The notes under the pieces are model-generated. The model was given only the letters and a program-made list of their open reading frames with translations. It ran no database searches and was not told where the DNA came from. Source: Candidatus Gastranaerophilales bacterium (GTDB lineage Bacteria; Cyanobacteriota; Vampirovibrionia; Gastranaerophilales; Gastranaerophilaceae). Taken from it: a stretch of DNA of 64,000 nucleotides. The stretch lies in assembly GCA_944325865.1 (NCBI GenBank), contig CALVBS010000006.1, positions 62,001 to 126,000 of the forward strand, given 5' to 3'. The position numbers were made by a program, and so were the translations under genes. Of the stretch, positions 9,116-18,475 are shown one piece after another; positions within the stretch are counted from its first letter, which is position 1, and each line of letters opens with the position of its first letter.

Positions 9116-10553
9116 AAAACTGACAGCATTAATTTTGTTATTCGGTTGCTTGCAAACTTATACATTTGCAAGTGACATAGGCAATAAAATTAATACCAAG
9201 GAATATCCTGATTCCAATGCGGTTTTGCCGAAAGAGAAAGACGGAAATCTTGTGATACAGGGTTCTGTTGAGAAAAATATGGAATTGAATCTTGATCGCT
9301 GTTTGGAGATTGCTCTTGGTAATAATCCTCAAATTAATGCGGCTTTTCAGGATATTCTTGCATCTGATGCCAGAATTAAGCAGGTTTGGTCTAACTATTT
9401 TCCGCAACTCAGCTGGCAGACAGGTTATACAAGAATAAGACAATTACAGTTGTCAGATGTCTTTGGCAGAAACCTTACTTTTAATTACTACGTTCTGGGG
9501 CAGGTAACTCTCCAACAGATGCTCTATGACTTTGGAGTTACTCAAAATCAGGCTACAATCAGACGTTTGGATTATGAAAATTATAAACAAACTCTAACAA
9601 GCGTCATAAATGATGTTATTTTTCAAACTAAAGATGCTTACTATAATTTGCTCTATGCTATGGAAAATAAAAGGGTTGCTGAAGATACCGTTAAAAAGTT
9701 TGAAATGTTTTATGAGCAGGCAAAAGCATTTTATCAAATAGGTATGAATCCAAAAGTTGATGTAACTATTGCACAGGCAAATTTAAGTAATTCAAAATTA
9801 CAGCTTATTCAGGCTGATAATGCTGTGAATCTTGCAGTTGCAAGATTAAATAATGTTATGGGTGTTCCTTTTATTGACAAATATAATATTCAGGAACGTC
9901 TTGACTATGTACCTGTTAATATTACTCTTGAAGAATCTGTTGATATTGCAAGAGATGCTCGTCCGGAATTGAAACAGGCTGAATTAAAAGTTGAATCTGC
10001 AAAACAAACGCTTAAACTTGTTAAAAAATCTTATTTCCCTACGCTTTCCATTGAAGGGCAATACCAGCGAGGCGGTAAAAGCTGGAACAGCAATTACGGT
10101 TATAATATAGGCGGCTATTTAAATTTTCCGACTGTTAACGGTATGCTGATAAGAAATGAAATTAAAGAAGCAAGATACCTTTATGATAAAGAGCTTGCAA
10201 ATGCAGCCAATACCCAAAATGCTATTTATCTTGAAATTCAAAATGCCTTTTTGACTTTAACTGAAAAGAAAAATCAAATTCCTGTTGCACTATTACAGGT
10301 TAAACAGGCAAAAGAGAATTACGAGCTTTCTTATGGCAGGTACCGTGTCGGAGAAGCAAGCCCGACTGAATTAAAAGATGCCCAAATTCTTTATCAGCAG
10401 GCACAATTAAGTTACTATAACACTTTGTACCAGTATAATTCAGCAAAAGCATCCCTTGAAAAAGCTATAGGTAAAAATCTTGTTGCCGAGGATGCTATTG
10501 ATCTTAAAAAAGCCGGTGATAATGATAAAGAAGATAATGTTAATAAATCTTAA
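9108..10553 (+). CDS. TolC-family outer-membrane efflux protein
   Basis: 481 residues with a signal peptide (YKKLTALILLFGCLQTYTFA) and two OEP repeats: the first begins at LNLDRCLEIALGNNPQI, the second at ITLEESVDIARDARPEL. These form the outer-membrane barrel and periplasmic alpha-tunnel of the tripartite pump. It overlaps the permease gene by 8 bp, confirming a complete adaptor-pump-channel operon. The tail is charged and asparagine/lysine-rich. Its presence supports a double-membrane cell envelope. Confidence 0.93.
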   Translation: MYKKLTALILLFGCLQTYTFASDIGNKINTKEYPDSNAVLPKEKDGNLVIQGSVEKNMELNLDRCLEIALGNNPQINAAFQDILASDARIKQVWSNYFPQLSWQTGYTRIRQLQLSDVFGRNLTFNYYVLGQVTLQQMLYDFGVTQNQATIRRLDYENYKQTLTSVINDVIFQTKDAYYNLLYAMENKRVAEDTVKKFEMFYEQAKAFYQIGMNPKVDVTIAQANLSNSKLQLIQADNAVNLAVARLNNVMGVPFIDKYNIQERLDYVPVNITLEESVDIARDARPELKQAELKVESAKQTLKLVKKSYFPTLSIEGQYQRGGKSWNSNYGYNIGGYLNFPTVNGMLIRNEIKEARYLYDKELANAANTQNAIYLEIQNAFLTLTEKKNQIPVALLQVKQAKENYELSYGRYRVGEASPTELKDAQILYQQAQLSYYNTLYQYNSAKASLEKAIGKNLVAEDAIDLKKAGDNDKEDNVNKS

Positions 10554-10638
10554 TAATAATTAATCTAAAAAAGCAATTTTTCTTCGTGTATTTACTTTAT
10601 ATATATGTAAGATATAAGAGAGAAGAAAGAGAGCAAAT

Positions 10639-10920
10639 ATGTTACAAGCAACAGCAGATTCACATAATAACACCGCAGGCAACGGGCAGTTTGGTGCATT
10701 AACAAGAAAACGCAGAAGAAGATCTGCAAAAGGTTTTTCTATAGAAGATTTCGATTATCTTGCTCAAACCGACAGAAGAATGCGTTTCAGCAATTCAAAA
10801 GATCCGATTTATTTCGTATTTGATTGTCTTGAAAACAGACCAATTTCAACTTTAGCAAAAGAATTTGTTAAAGATTCATTTAAAGATATTGCTAATTTTG
10901 TATCAAGAGTCGTTGCTTAA
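10639..10920 (+). CDS. Hypothetical basic protein, 93 aa
   Basis: I do not recognise it. It begins with a polar stretch, then a strongly basic run RKRRRR (residues 23-28), followed by GFSIEDFDYLAQTDRRMRF and a moderately hydrophobic C-terminal half (DPIYFVFDCLENRPI, DIANFVSRVVA). A nucleic-acid or acidic-membrane contact is possible from the basic patch, but this is only inference. The upstream purine-rich stretch gives a weak ribosome-binding site. It is followed by a purine-rich spacer and a strong bidirectional terminator. Confidence 0.7.
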   Translation: MLQATADSHNNTAGNGQFGALTRKRRRRSAKGFSIEDFDYLAQTDRRMRFSNSKDPIYFVFDCLENRPISTLAKEFVKDSFKDIANFVSRVVA

Positions 10921-11000
10921 TTAATCGGAAAAGAATTAAAAACGGAAAAGAGTCGTCAGGAAAATAAAAGGATTTACAAAAAGGAAAATAGGAAAAGGAC

Positions 11001-11034
11001 AAAAAAAGAGGACTTTTAAAAGTCCTCTTTTTTA
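11001..11034. terminator. Bidirectional terminator
   Basis: A perfect 20-bp palindrome centred near 11017 (GAGGACTTTT and its complement) is flanked by seven A on the left and six or more T on the right. It serves the 93-aa gene on the plus strand and the 136-aa gene on the minus strand. Confidence 0.9.
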
Positions 11035-11048
11035 TTTTATAATTTATT

Positions 11049-11459
11049 CTATGCTTGTACATCCATATTTTTGAATGCATTTATGGCATCAAGTCTCATT
11101 TTTTTCAATTCAGCCTTACGGGCAGCTTTCTGAGCATCAATAGTTTCGTTGCTGAACATATTGAGAATTTCATTCTTAATTAATTTTTTTGTATCTTTAC
11201 TGTAGCCCGGAGTATCATCAAAGATTGTTGCAGGTTTAGCTTTTTTAGAGAAAATATTTTTAACTTTTTTAAAACCTGTTGTTAGAAAATCCATAATATT
11301 TTTGCGGTAAACAACACCGGCTGTAACTGCTGCCGCTGTTCCAACTACTGCTGCTGCAATTTTTAAGTTACGGCTTTTGTTTGATTTTCCTTCGGCATTA
11401 TCTGTTTGAGGATTTCTTCTGCCAAAATTTACTGCCGGATTAATTGCTAAATTGTTCAT
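11049..11459 (-). CDS. Hypothetical single-pass membrane protein, 136 aa
   Basis: Unknown function. The short N-terminal stretch includes PAVNFGRR, then a polar segment, one membrane helix (residues about 33-51, IAAAVVGTAAAVTAGVVY) and a lysine-rich helical C-terminal domain. It may be an inner-membrane protein with the bulk of the protein on one side; topology by the positive-inside rule is ambiguous because both flanks are basic. GAGGTG precedes the ATG at 11459. An N-terminal F-G/F-S-G type motif recurs in other unknown proteins of this window (see findings). Confidence 0.7.
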   Translation of the reverse strand: MNNLAINPAVNFGRRNPQTDNAEGKSNKSRNLKIAAAVVGTAAAVTAGVVYRKNIMDFLTTGFKKVKNIFSKKAKPATIFDDTPGYSKDTKKLIKNEILNMFSNETIDAQKAARKAELKKMRLDAINAFKNMDVQA

Positions 11460-11561
11460 GACTACACCTCATTTTTTTACTTATTTGTTGTATATAATAT
11501 AAACCGTAAAAACTAATTATTGCTAAATTTTCATGAATTATTCACAAATATTTACAATTAT

Positions 11562-11597
11562 AATAAATTAAAAGCGGGGATAAAAATACCCCCGCTT
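11562..11597 (-). terminator. Terminator after nrdJ
   Basis: An 8-bp GC-rich stem (AAGCGGGG/CCCCGCTT) with a 10-nt AT loop, followed on the minus strand by TTTTAATTT. Confidence 0.8.
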
Positions 11598-11621
11598 AAA
11601 TCAGACTTTTCAGTATTGAAT

Positions 11622-13604
11622 TTATGAACAACCGGAATATCCGCAATTAAGGCATATGAAACATCCTTCTGCCATTTCGATTGTGTTTCCGCATTCAGGG
11701 CAGGTTACTTTTTTAATTTCACCTGTCGGATTGTATTCTTCAGTTTCAGCTTTGATTTCTTCAGCCTTTGGTTCTTCCGATTTATCTTCTGATTTTTTCT
11801 TATCATCAAGATTCATCGGCTGGAACTGACGTGAGTTGTTTCTGTAAACAGTAATACCTTTGAGGTTGTTTTCATAAGCAAGAACATATGCCTCTTCGAT
11901 GTCTTTTCTTGTAGCGTGTTCCTCAAAGTTAACTGTTTTTGATACGGCATTATCCGTATGAAGCTGGAATGCAGCCTGCATTTTTACGTGCCAGTAAGGT
12001 GAAACATCATGTGCGGTTACGAAGATTTTCTTAACTTCTTCAGATACACCGGCAACATGTGCAACAGAACCTGTTTTTGCAATTTCTTTCATTAAACCTT
12101 CGGAATAAAATCCATGTTTTACGGCATAATCTTTGAAGATTGGGTTAATTTCAAGCATTTCGGTTCCATCCATAATCAATCTTGAGAATACAAGACCGAA
12201 TAAAGGTTCAACACCGCCTGATGCACCGGCAATCATTGAAATTGTACCTGTCGGAGCGATACATGTTGTTGTTGCATTTCTGATACCGTATTTTTCAATT
12301 TGAGAATCAAGTTCTTTCCATTGTTCATCGGAGATGATACCTGCGGATTTTCCTTTATATTTGTTATAGAGGAAATTTTTACCGTCATATACACTGCCTT
12401 TGAAGTTGTTAAATCTTCCGCGTTCTTTTGAAAGTTCGATTGATTCGCATTTTGATTCGTAATCAATAAATTCCATAACCTGAGCGGCAAGTTTTGTTCC
12501 TTCTGCCGAAGCATAAGAAATACCCATTTCCATTAGCATATCTGCCCATCCCATAACGCCCAGACCGATTTTTCTGTTGTTTTGAACCATTTCAGAAATC
12601 TGCGGAAGCGGATAGTTATTAACAGCAATTACGTTATCAAGGAATCTGATAGCTGTTCTTGTTGTTTTAGCTAATAATTCCCAGTCAACTTTGCCATCTT
12701 TAACCATTTTGCCAAGGTTAATTGAACCGAGGTTACAAGCTTCATATGCAAGGAGCGGAACTTCACCGCAAGGGTTTGTTGATTCAATTTCACCAACAAG
12801 CGGAGTCGGGTTATCAGAATTCATTTTGTCGATAAAGATAATACCCGGTTCCCCGTTTCTCCAGGCTCCGTCAACAATCATATCAAATACTTTTTTTGCA
12901 CTTAATTTACCTGTAACAGTTCCGTTTTGCGGATTGATAAGTTCGTAATCGGTTCCGTTTTTGTAGGCTTCCATAAACTTATCGGTAATTGCAACCGAGA
13001 TATTAAAGTTGTTTAATTTATTATTATCTGATTTACAGTTAATAAAGTCTAAAATATCCGGATGGTCAACTCTTAAAATACCCATATTGGCACCGCGTCT
13101 TGTTCCGCCCTGTTTAACGGCTTCGGTTGCGGCGTTAAACACTTCCATAAAAGAAACAGGGCCTGAAGATACGCCCATTGTAGAGCGGACAACACTGTTT
13201 TTCGGTCTTAATCTTGAGAAAGAAAAACCTGTTCCGCCGCCTGATTTATGGATTAAAGCGGTATTTTTAACTGTTTCAAAAATACCTTCCAGAGAATCTT
13301 CCACCGGAAGGACAAAGCAAGCTGCAAGCTGCCCGAGTTCTCTGCCGGCATTCATTAATGTCGGTGAATTCGGCATAAAATAGCAATTTGTAATTGCTTC
13401 GTAAAATCTTTCTGTCAATTTATCGACATCTGCCTGAGATTTATTAAATTTTAAATCTCCTTCCGCAATGGTTTTTGCAACACGTCTGAACATATCAGCC
13501 GGTGTTTCAGTACATTTTCCGTCTTTATCGCGTTTCAGGTATCTTTTTTCAAGAACTTTAATTGCGTTTTCGGATAAGTTTAATTTGTCTTCCACTAAGT
13601 TCAC
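11622..13604 (-). CDS. nrdJ: Adenosylcobalamin-dependent (class II) ribonucleoside-diphosphate reductase
   Basis: Reduces ribonucleotides to deoxyribonucleotides with an AdoCbl-generated thiyl radical; it does not need oxygen. Visible motifs are GGGTGFSFSRLRP, STNPCGEVPLLAYEACNLGS (active-site Cys), NRKIGLGVMGWADML, APTGTISMIAGASGGVEPLF and a C-terminal zinc-ribbon with CPECG and CLNCGYSGC, where the last cysteines are the likely thioredoxin-reduced pair. The open frame extends to an ATG at 13697 (691 aa), but that start has no ribosome-binding site, whereas a GTG at 13604 has GGAGG 5 nt upstream. I therefore prefer 660 aa. The pairing with B12-riboswitch-controlled nrdD at 45.6 kb is notable. 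Confidence 0.94.
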   Translation of the reverse strand: MNLVEDKLNLSENAIKVLEKRYLKRDKDGKCTETPADMFRRVAKTIAEGDLKFNKSQADVDKLTERFYEAITNCYFMPNSPTLMNAGRELGQLAACFVLPVEDSLEGIFETVKNTALIHKSGGGTGFSFSRLRPKNSVVRSTMGVSSGPVSFMEVFNAATEAVKQGGTRRGANMGILRVDHPDILDFINCKSDNNKLNNFNISVAITDKFMEAYKNGTDYELINPQNGTVTGKLSAKKVFDMIVDGAWRNGEPGIIFIDKMNSDNPTPLVGEIESTNPCGEVPLLAYEACNLGSINLGKMVKDGKVDWELLAKTTRTAIRFLDNVIAVNNYPLPQISEMVQNNRKIGLGVMGWADMLMEMGISYASAEGTKLAAQVMEFIDYESKCESIELSKERGRFNNFKGSVYDGKNFLYNKYKGKSAGIISDEQWKELDSQIEKYGIRNATTTCIAPTGTISMIAGASGGVEPLFGLVFSRLIMDGTEMLEINPIFKDYAVKHGFYSEGLMKEIAKTGSVAHVAGVSEEVKKIFVTAHDVSPYWHVKMQAAFQLHTDNAVSKTVNFEEHATRKDIEEAYVLAYENNLKGITVYRNNSRQFQPMNLDDKKKSEDKSEEPKAEEIKAETEEYNPTGEIKKVTCPECGNTIEMAEGCFICLNCGYSGCS

Positions 13605-13869
13605 ACTAACCTCCGTATATCCCTTTTCATCACTTAAACTTAGAAAATCATGTCCCCAATTAAGAAAAATCGGCATGTCTGATTGTTCTACTATCATACA
13701 ACAAGCTTAAATGTCATGGCAATGCTATTATTACGAATTGTAATTATTTTATTGAATTTCAACCATTCATCTTTTTAGTGGTTTAGCCAATTTTAATTTT
13801 TATTAAAATACGAGCTTCTCATTATTAATTACAATATTTTTAATATATAATATTCTTGAGGTACCGATA

Positions 13870-15204
13870 TTGAAACATTCAAGATTAACAGCCCTAATAT
13901 TTATAGCACTGTTTTTAGGTGTCATTACGGGACATTTTTTTCCTGCTTTTGCGGTAAAAATGCATCCGTTTGCTGAGATATTTTTGCGAATGGTAAAAAT
14001 GATTATAGCTCCTTTGCTGTTTGCGACTCTTGTTGTTGGAATTGCGGGACATGATGATGCAAAAAGTCTCGGTAAAATCGGGCTTAAAACAATAATATAT
14101 TTTGAAATAGTTACGACACTTGCTTTAATTATAGGTTTAACTATGGCAAACATCTTTAAACCGGGTGTCGGATTTGTTACGGGAACTTCTCCGGATGCTT
14201 TACAAATGCAGCAGGCAGGGCTTATGGCCGCAACCCATGCACATACTTCTGTAAGTGAGATGGTTACGAGTATATTCCCGACAAGCATAGTTGATGCAAT
14301 GGCTCAGGGAAATTTATTGCAGATTGTGGTATTTTCAATATTCTTTGCACTTGCGATTTGTGCGGTAGGCAAGGCTGCCGAGCCTGTTTTAAATTTATTA
14401 AATTCCGTTTCGCAGATAATGTTTAAGTTTACGGAATATGTTATGTATTTTGCACCTCTGGGAATTTTTGGTGCAATAGCTTCGACTGTAGGGGCAAACG
14501 GGTTATCTGTATTAAAGAGTTATTTTAAAATAATCGGAGCTTTATATCTTGCACTTGCGGTTTTTGTTCTGCTGGTTCTGATAATTGCATGTAAAATTGT
14601 AAGAATTTCTTTTCGGAATCTTTTAAGGGCTTTGCAGGAACCTGCACTGCTGGCATTTACTACTGCCAGTTCCGAGGCTGCATTCCCTAAGGCTATGGAT
14701 ATAATGGAGCGTTTCGGAGTTCCTAAAAAAATTGTCGGCTTTGTAATGCCTACCGGATATACGTTTAATCTTGACGGCAGTACTTTATACCTTGCTATGG
14801 CAGTAATTTTTTCATCACAGATTGTCGGGATAAATCTTGATTTGAACCAGCAGCTTGTAATAATGCTGGCTTTAATGTTGACAAGTAAAGGGGTTGCCGG
14901 TGTGCCTAGAGTTTCTCTTATAGTTCTTGCTGGAACTCTTGCAAGCTTTAATATCCCGATTCTCGGGGTTGCCATACTGCTTGGCATTGATCAGATTCTT
15001 GATATGGGACGTACAACGGTAAACCTTATCGGAAACTGTGTTGCTACTGTTGTTATTGCAAGATGGGAACGTGTTTTCGATTACGATAAGATGAAAGAAT
15101 TTGTTCGTATTTCAAAGGAAGAAAGCATCGGACATGATATACAAAAATTTAGAGAAGAACACAGTCATAATAAAAAATTGACGGAAGAAATAAAAGAAGG
15201 ATAA
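13870..15204 (+). CDS. Dicarboxylate/amino acid:cation symporter (SDF/DAACS family)
   Basis: 444 residues with repeated hydrophobic helices from the N-terminus (LTALIFIALFLGVITGHFF). The substrate and cation-binding region of the family is clear: TASSEAAFPKAMD (the serine-rich hairpin loop), GYTFNLDGSTLYLAMAVIF and the C-terminal DQILDMGRTTVNLIGNC. These proteins import glutamate, aspartate or C4-dicarboxylates with Na+ or H+. Specificity cannot be settled here. The start is a TTG at 13870 with GAGG 8 nt upstream. ileS follows after 5 bp, so the two are probably cotranscribed. Confidence 0.93.
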   Translation: MKHSRLTALIFIALFLGVITGHFFPAFAVKMHPFAEIFLRMVKMIIAPLLFATLVVGIAGHDDAKSLGKIGLKTIIYFEIVTTLALIIGLTMANIFKPGVGFVTGTSPDALQMQQAGLMAATHAHTSVSEMVTSIFPTSIVDAMAQGNLLQIVVFSIFFALAICAVGKAAEPVLNLLNSVSQIMFKFTEYVMYFAPLGIFGAIASTVGANGLSVLKSYFKIIGALYLALAVFVLLVLIIACKIVRISFRNLLRALQEPALLAFTTASSEAAFPKAMDIMERFGVPKKIVGFVMPTGYTFNLDGSTLYLAMAVIFSSQIVGINLDLNQQLVIMLALMLTSKGVAGVPRVSLIVLAGTLASFNIPILGVAILLGIDQILDMGRTTVNLIGNCVATVVIARWERVFDYDKMKEFVRISKEESIGHDIQKFREEHSHNKKLTEEIKEG

Positions 15205-15209
15205 AGAAG

Positions 15210-18020
15210 ATGAGTAATGAAACAAAAGTGGAATTAAAGGACACTTTAAATTTGCCTCAAACCACACTGGCAATGAGAGCGAATGCTACGGTCAGAGAAC
15301 TTGAAATTCAAAAGTTCTGGGAAGAACATGATATTTATAACAAAATTATTAACAATCGTGATAAGGCAAATAAATTCATTTTACATGACGGCCCTCCTTA
15401 TTTGAGTTCCGAAAAAATTCATGTAGGAACGGCTTTAAACAAAATTCTTAAAGATATTTTATTAAAGTATAAGGCACAATCCGGTTTTTATACACCGTAT
15501 GTTCCGGGTTACGACGGTCATGGTCTGCCTATTGAAAATGCTGTTGTAAAAAATATTAAAGGCGGACGAAATGCCCTTACTCCAGTGGAACTTCGTGCAA
15601 AATGCCGTGAATTTGCTCATAAAAATCTGAAGGGTCAGGAGAGTGAATTTAAGCGTCTCGGTGTTCTTGGTGATTGGGCACATCCTTATTTAACTATTAA
15701 TCCTGAATTTGAAGCAGAGCAGATAAGAGTTTTCGGCGAGATGTATAAAAAGGGTTATATTGAAAAGGGTATGAAACCTGTTTACTGGTGTGCATCCTGT
15801 GAAACAGCTCTTGCTGAAGCAGAAGTTGAATATGCTGATCATACTTCAACATCAATTTATGTCCGCTTTAAATTTGATGAAGAATCAACTGAAAAAATCA
15901 ATAAATTGATTGCGGGTACGGCGGATAAAGACATATACTCAGTAATCTGGACGACGACCCCGTGGACAATTCCTTCAAATATGGCAATCAGTATGCACCC
16001 GAAATTTGAATATACTTTCTTTGAATATAAGGGTGATATTTATGTTACGGCTCAGGAACTTTTGGCAAGTTTCCTGAAAGATGTTGAATGGGATGAATCT
16101 GACATTAAGGTTATCGGAACTTGCAGAGGGCAGGATTTGGAACTTTTGAATACAAAACATCCGCTTTTTGACAGAAAATCTCCGATAATTTTAGGCGAAC
16201 ATGTTACTCTGGATGCAGGTACCGGTTCTGTACACACGGCTCCGGGACACGGTCTTGAGGACTATGAGGTCGGATGCAGATACGGTATTGAAGTATTTTC
16301 TCCGTTAGACAGCAGAGGTGTTTGGACAGAAGCCGTCAACGATAAAGATTTGGAAGGTGTTCCTTATTACAAAGGCAACTCAGTCGTTATTGAAAAACTT
16401 AAAAATTGCGGGGCATTGCTTTCACAGGCTGATATCAATCACAGTTATCCTCATTGCTGGAGATGTAAGAATCCTGTAATCTACAGGGCAACTCCGCAAT
16501 GGTTTGTTAAAGTTGATAAGTTCAGAGAACAAACACTTGAGGCAATTAAGGGTGTTAAATGGATACCGGCAAGCGGTGAAGCCAGAATTTCTAACATGGT
16601 TGCAGGACGTACAGACTGGTGTATTTCACGTCAGCGTGCATGGGGTGTTCCTATTCCTGTATTCTATTGTGAAGATTGCGGTGAAGTTATCGTAACAGAT
16701 GAAACAATAGAAAATGTTGCAAAAATATTTGAAAAAGAAAGTTCTGATGCGTGGGTTAAATATCCGGCAGAAGATTTATTACCGAAAGGTTTCAAATGTC
16801 CGAAATGCGGAAAAACTCACTTTAAAAAAGAAAACGATATTATGGATGTCTGGTTTGATTCGGGTATTACATGGCGTGCCGTTGTAAACAAGCGTTCTGC
16901 CGAACTGGGCACCACTCCGGTTGAGATGTATCTGGAAGGTTCAGATCAGCATAGAGGCTGGTTCCAATCATCGCTTTTGACCTCGGTGGCAACTCAGGGT
17001 ATTGCTCCTTATAAATCTGTGCTTACCCATGGGTTTGTTTTCGGCGAAGACGGAAGAAAAATGTCCAAGTCTCTCGGGAATTATATCAGACCTGATGAAA
17101 TTATTAATACATACGGGGCAGATATTCTAAGACTATGGGCTGCATCAGTTGACTACAGAAATGATACAAAAATCGGTAACAATATTATCAAACAGCTTGC
17201 GGAAATCTTTAAGAAAACGCGAAACACTTCAAGATTTTTGGTCGGAAACTTGTTTGACTTTGATCCTGCGGTTGACTATGTAAAATATGAAGATTTGAAA
17301 GAACTTGATAAATTTGCACTTCATAAATTGAATCAGCTTATTGAAAATGTTACGGAAGCCTTTGACAATTATGAGTTCTACAAGTATTTCCAACAGCTTC
17401 AAAATTTTGCGGCAGTTGACTTAAGTTCATTCTATCTTGATATTGTAAAAGACAGACTATACACGGCCGGTAAAAAATCACTTTCCCGTCGTGCTTGTCA
17501 GACTGTTTTGTATGAAGTATTGCAGACCCTTGTAAGAATACTGGTTCCTGTAATGCCTCATCAGGCAGAAGATATCTGGATGAGTGTTCCTGAATGTCAA
17601 AAAGACGGACTGGAAAGTATTCTTCTTTCAAATTGGCCAAAAGCTAAGGCTGAATGGAACAACCCGAAACTGGAAGAAGATTTTGTAAAAATTCTCAAGG
17701 CCAGAGAAGTTGTTACCCGTGCAATCGAGCCTTTAAGAGCAGATAAAAAAGTAGGAAGTTCTTTAGAAGTGGCGGTTTATGTCAGTGTTAAAGATAATTC
17801 TGTGCTTAAAGCCGACGAAGATGAATTATGTAATATCTTTATTACATCACAGGCTTATGTGACGGATGAAAAACCTTCCGGTGTGCTTAATGAATATAAA
17901 GAAGATGATTACACCGTCTGGGTAACTAAAGCAGAAGGTGAAAAATGTGCAAGATGCTGGAAATACAGAAAGCTTAATTCTGACGGTATCTGTGAAGAAT
18001 GCATTGATGCAATTAAATAA
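15210..18020 (+). CDS. ileS: Isoleucyl-tRNA synthetase
   Basis: 936 residues, class I synthetase. Order: catalytic core with LHDGPPY, editing CP1 domain with TTTPWTIPSN and GTGSVHTAPGHG, catalytic KMSKS (GRKMSKSLGNY), anticodon-binding helical domain, and a C-terminal zinc module with CARCW and CEEC. The signature HIGH appears as HVGT (residues about 71-74) within SSEKIHVGTALNKILKD, and the usual YANG before it is replaced by YLSS. This altered active-site motif is noted as a finding. There is no second ileS in the window. Otherwise length and domain order are normal, and the downstream terminator marks the operon end. Confidence 0.96.
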   Translation: MSNETKVELKDTLNLPQTTLAMRANATVRELEIQKFWEEHDIYNKIINNRDKANKFILHDGPPYLSSEKIHVGTALNKILKDILLKYKAQSGFYTPYVPGYDGHGLPIENAVVKNIKGGRNALTPVELRAKCREFAHKNLKGQESEFKRLGVLGDWAHPYLTINPEFEAEQIRVFGEMYKKGYIEKGMKPVYWCASCETALAEAEVEYADHTSTSIYVRFKFDEESTEKINKLIAGTADKDIYSVIWTTTPWTIPSNMAISMHPKFEYTFFEYKGDIYVTAQELLASFLKDVEWDESDIKVIGTCRGQDLELLNTKHPLFDRKSPIILGEHVTLDAGTGSVHTAPGHGLEDYEVGCRYGIEVFSPLDSRGVWTEAVNDKDLEGVPYYKGNSVVIEKLKNCGALLSQADINHSYPHCWRCKNPVIYRATPQWFVKVDKFREQTLEAIKGVKWIPASGEARISNMVAGRTDWCISRQRAWGVPIPVFYCEDCGEVIVTDETIENVAKIFEKESSDAWVKYPAEDLLPKGFKCPKCGKTHFKKENDIMDVWFDSGITWRAVVNKRSAELGTTPVEMYLEGSDQHRGWFQSSLLTSVATQGIAPYKSVLTHGFVFGEDGRKMSKSLGNYIRPDEIINTYGADILRLWAASVDYRNDTKIGNNIIKQLAEIFKKTRNTSRFLVGNLFDFDPAVDYVKYEDLKELDKFALHKLNQLIENVTEAFDNYEFYKYFQQLQNFAAVDLSSFYLDIVKDRLYTAGKKSLSRRACQTVLYEVLQTLVRILVPVMPHQAEDIWMSVPECQKDGLESILLSNWPKAKAEWNNPKLEEDFVKILKAREVVTRAIEPLRADKKVGSSLEVAVYVSVKDNSVLKADEDELCNIFITSQAYVTDEKPSGVLNEYKEDDYTVWVTKAEGEKCARCWKYRKLNSDGICEECIDAIK

Positions 18021-18029
18021 ATGAAGAAA

Positions 18030-18058
18030 AGGGGGATGTTCAAACATCCTCCTTTTTT
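18030..18058 (+). terminator. Terminator after ileS
   Basis: Stem GGGGGATGTT/ACATCCTCC with a tight CAA loop followed by TTTTTT, 10 nt past the ileS stop. Confidence 0.9.
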
Positions 18059-18062
18059 GTAT

Positions 18063-18145
18063 AAAACCCACCGCCGCTATGCGGCACCTCCCTTACGAAG
18101 GGAGGCTGATAAGTTGCCCCTTTTTTAAAGTGGGTAGGTGGGATT
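18063..18145. repeat. Palindromic MITE-like repeat, copy 1
   Basis: Begins AAAACCCACCGCCGC and ends GTGGGTAGGTGGGATT, so the ends are imperfect inverted repeats. Inside are small hairpins (GCCGCTATGCGGC, CTCCCTTACGAAGGGAG). The pattern resembles the widespread non-coding ACCCC...GGGGT palindromic repeats of many bacterial genomes. No transposase is present. Confidence 0.6.
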
Positions 18146-18159
18146 CTTCTGCAATACCT

Positions 18160-18244
18160 AAAACCCACTGCCGCTATGTGATGCTTCCCTTACGAGTGGA
18201 GGCTGGTAAGTTGCCCCCTTTTTTAAAGGGGGGTAGGGGGGATT
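18160..18244. repeat. Palindromic MITE-like repeat, copy 2
   Basis: Aligns along its length with copy 1 (AAAACCCACTGCCGCTATG, then CTTCCCTTACGAG, GGAGGCTGGTAAGTTGCCCC) in the same orientation, ending in GGGGGGTAGGGGGGATTT. It is diverged, so the duplication is not recent. Confidence 0.6.
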
Positions 18245-18312
18245 TTGTTTGGCGTATGCCGTATCACGATAGCGAGGCTGAATTGTGAAAGACAAAATTA
18301 AGACTTTTTATT

Positions 18313-18358
18313 GTCTATTTCTTTTCTTTTGTTGCGATGCAAAATAAAAGAAATAGAC
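18313..18358. repeat. 13-bp inverted repeat
   Basis: GTCTATTTCTTTT (18313-18325) and its exact complement (18346-18358) flank a 20-nt loop containing GTTGCGATGC. It sits in the gene-free block between ileS and the XRE gene. It could be part of a repeat element. It is not a typical terminator because no T-run follows. Confidence 0.45.
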
Positions 18359-18426
18359 GAAAGAAAAGAAAACACGCAACGGAAAGAAACGAGGGAGCAG
18401 AAACTATGTTTCCGCACCTTCCGGTT

Positions 18427-18474
18427 TAAAACCCTCCGCCACTTACGTGTCACTTTCCTTATGTCTGGAGGCTA
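18427..18474. repeat. Palindromic MITE-like repeat, partial copy 3
   Basis: AAAACCCTCCGCCACTTACG through CTGGAGGCTAAT matches the left half of copies 1 and 2. It is truncated next to the 3' end of the XRE gene. Together with the other copies it fills the 18021-18475 gap, in which I see no gene. Confidence 0.5.
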
Positions 18475-18475
18475 A

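Noticed and set aside
13605-13697. N-terminal extension of nrdJ from an ATG at 13697
   Set aside because: No ribosome-binding site at that ATG, whereas GGAGG stands 5 nt before the GTG at 13604, next to the first conserved residues.
18063-18244. Possible CRISPR array
   Set aside because: Only two long diverged copies with hairpins, no uniform short repeats or spacers, no cas genes.
18079-18288. 69-aa open frame on the plus strand
   Set aside because: It lies wholly in the palindromic repeat copies, has no ribosome-binding site, and its residues follow the repeat rather than coding bias.
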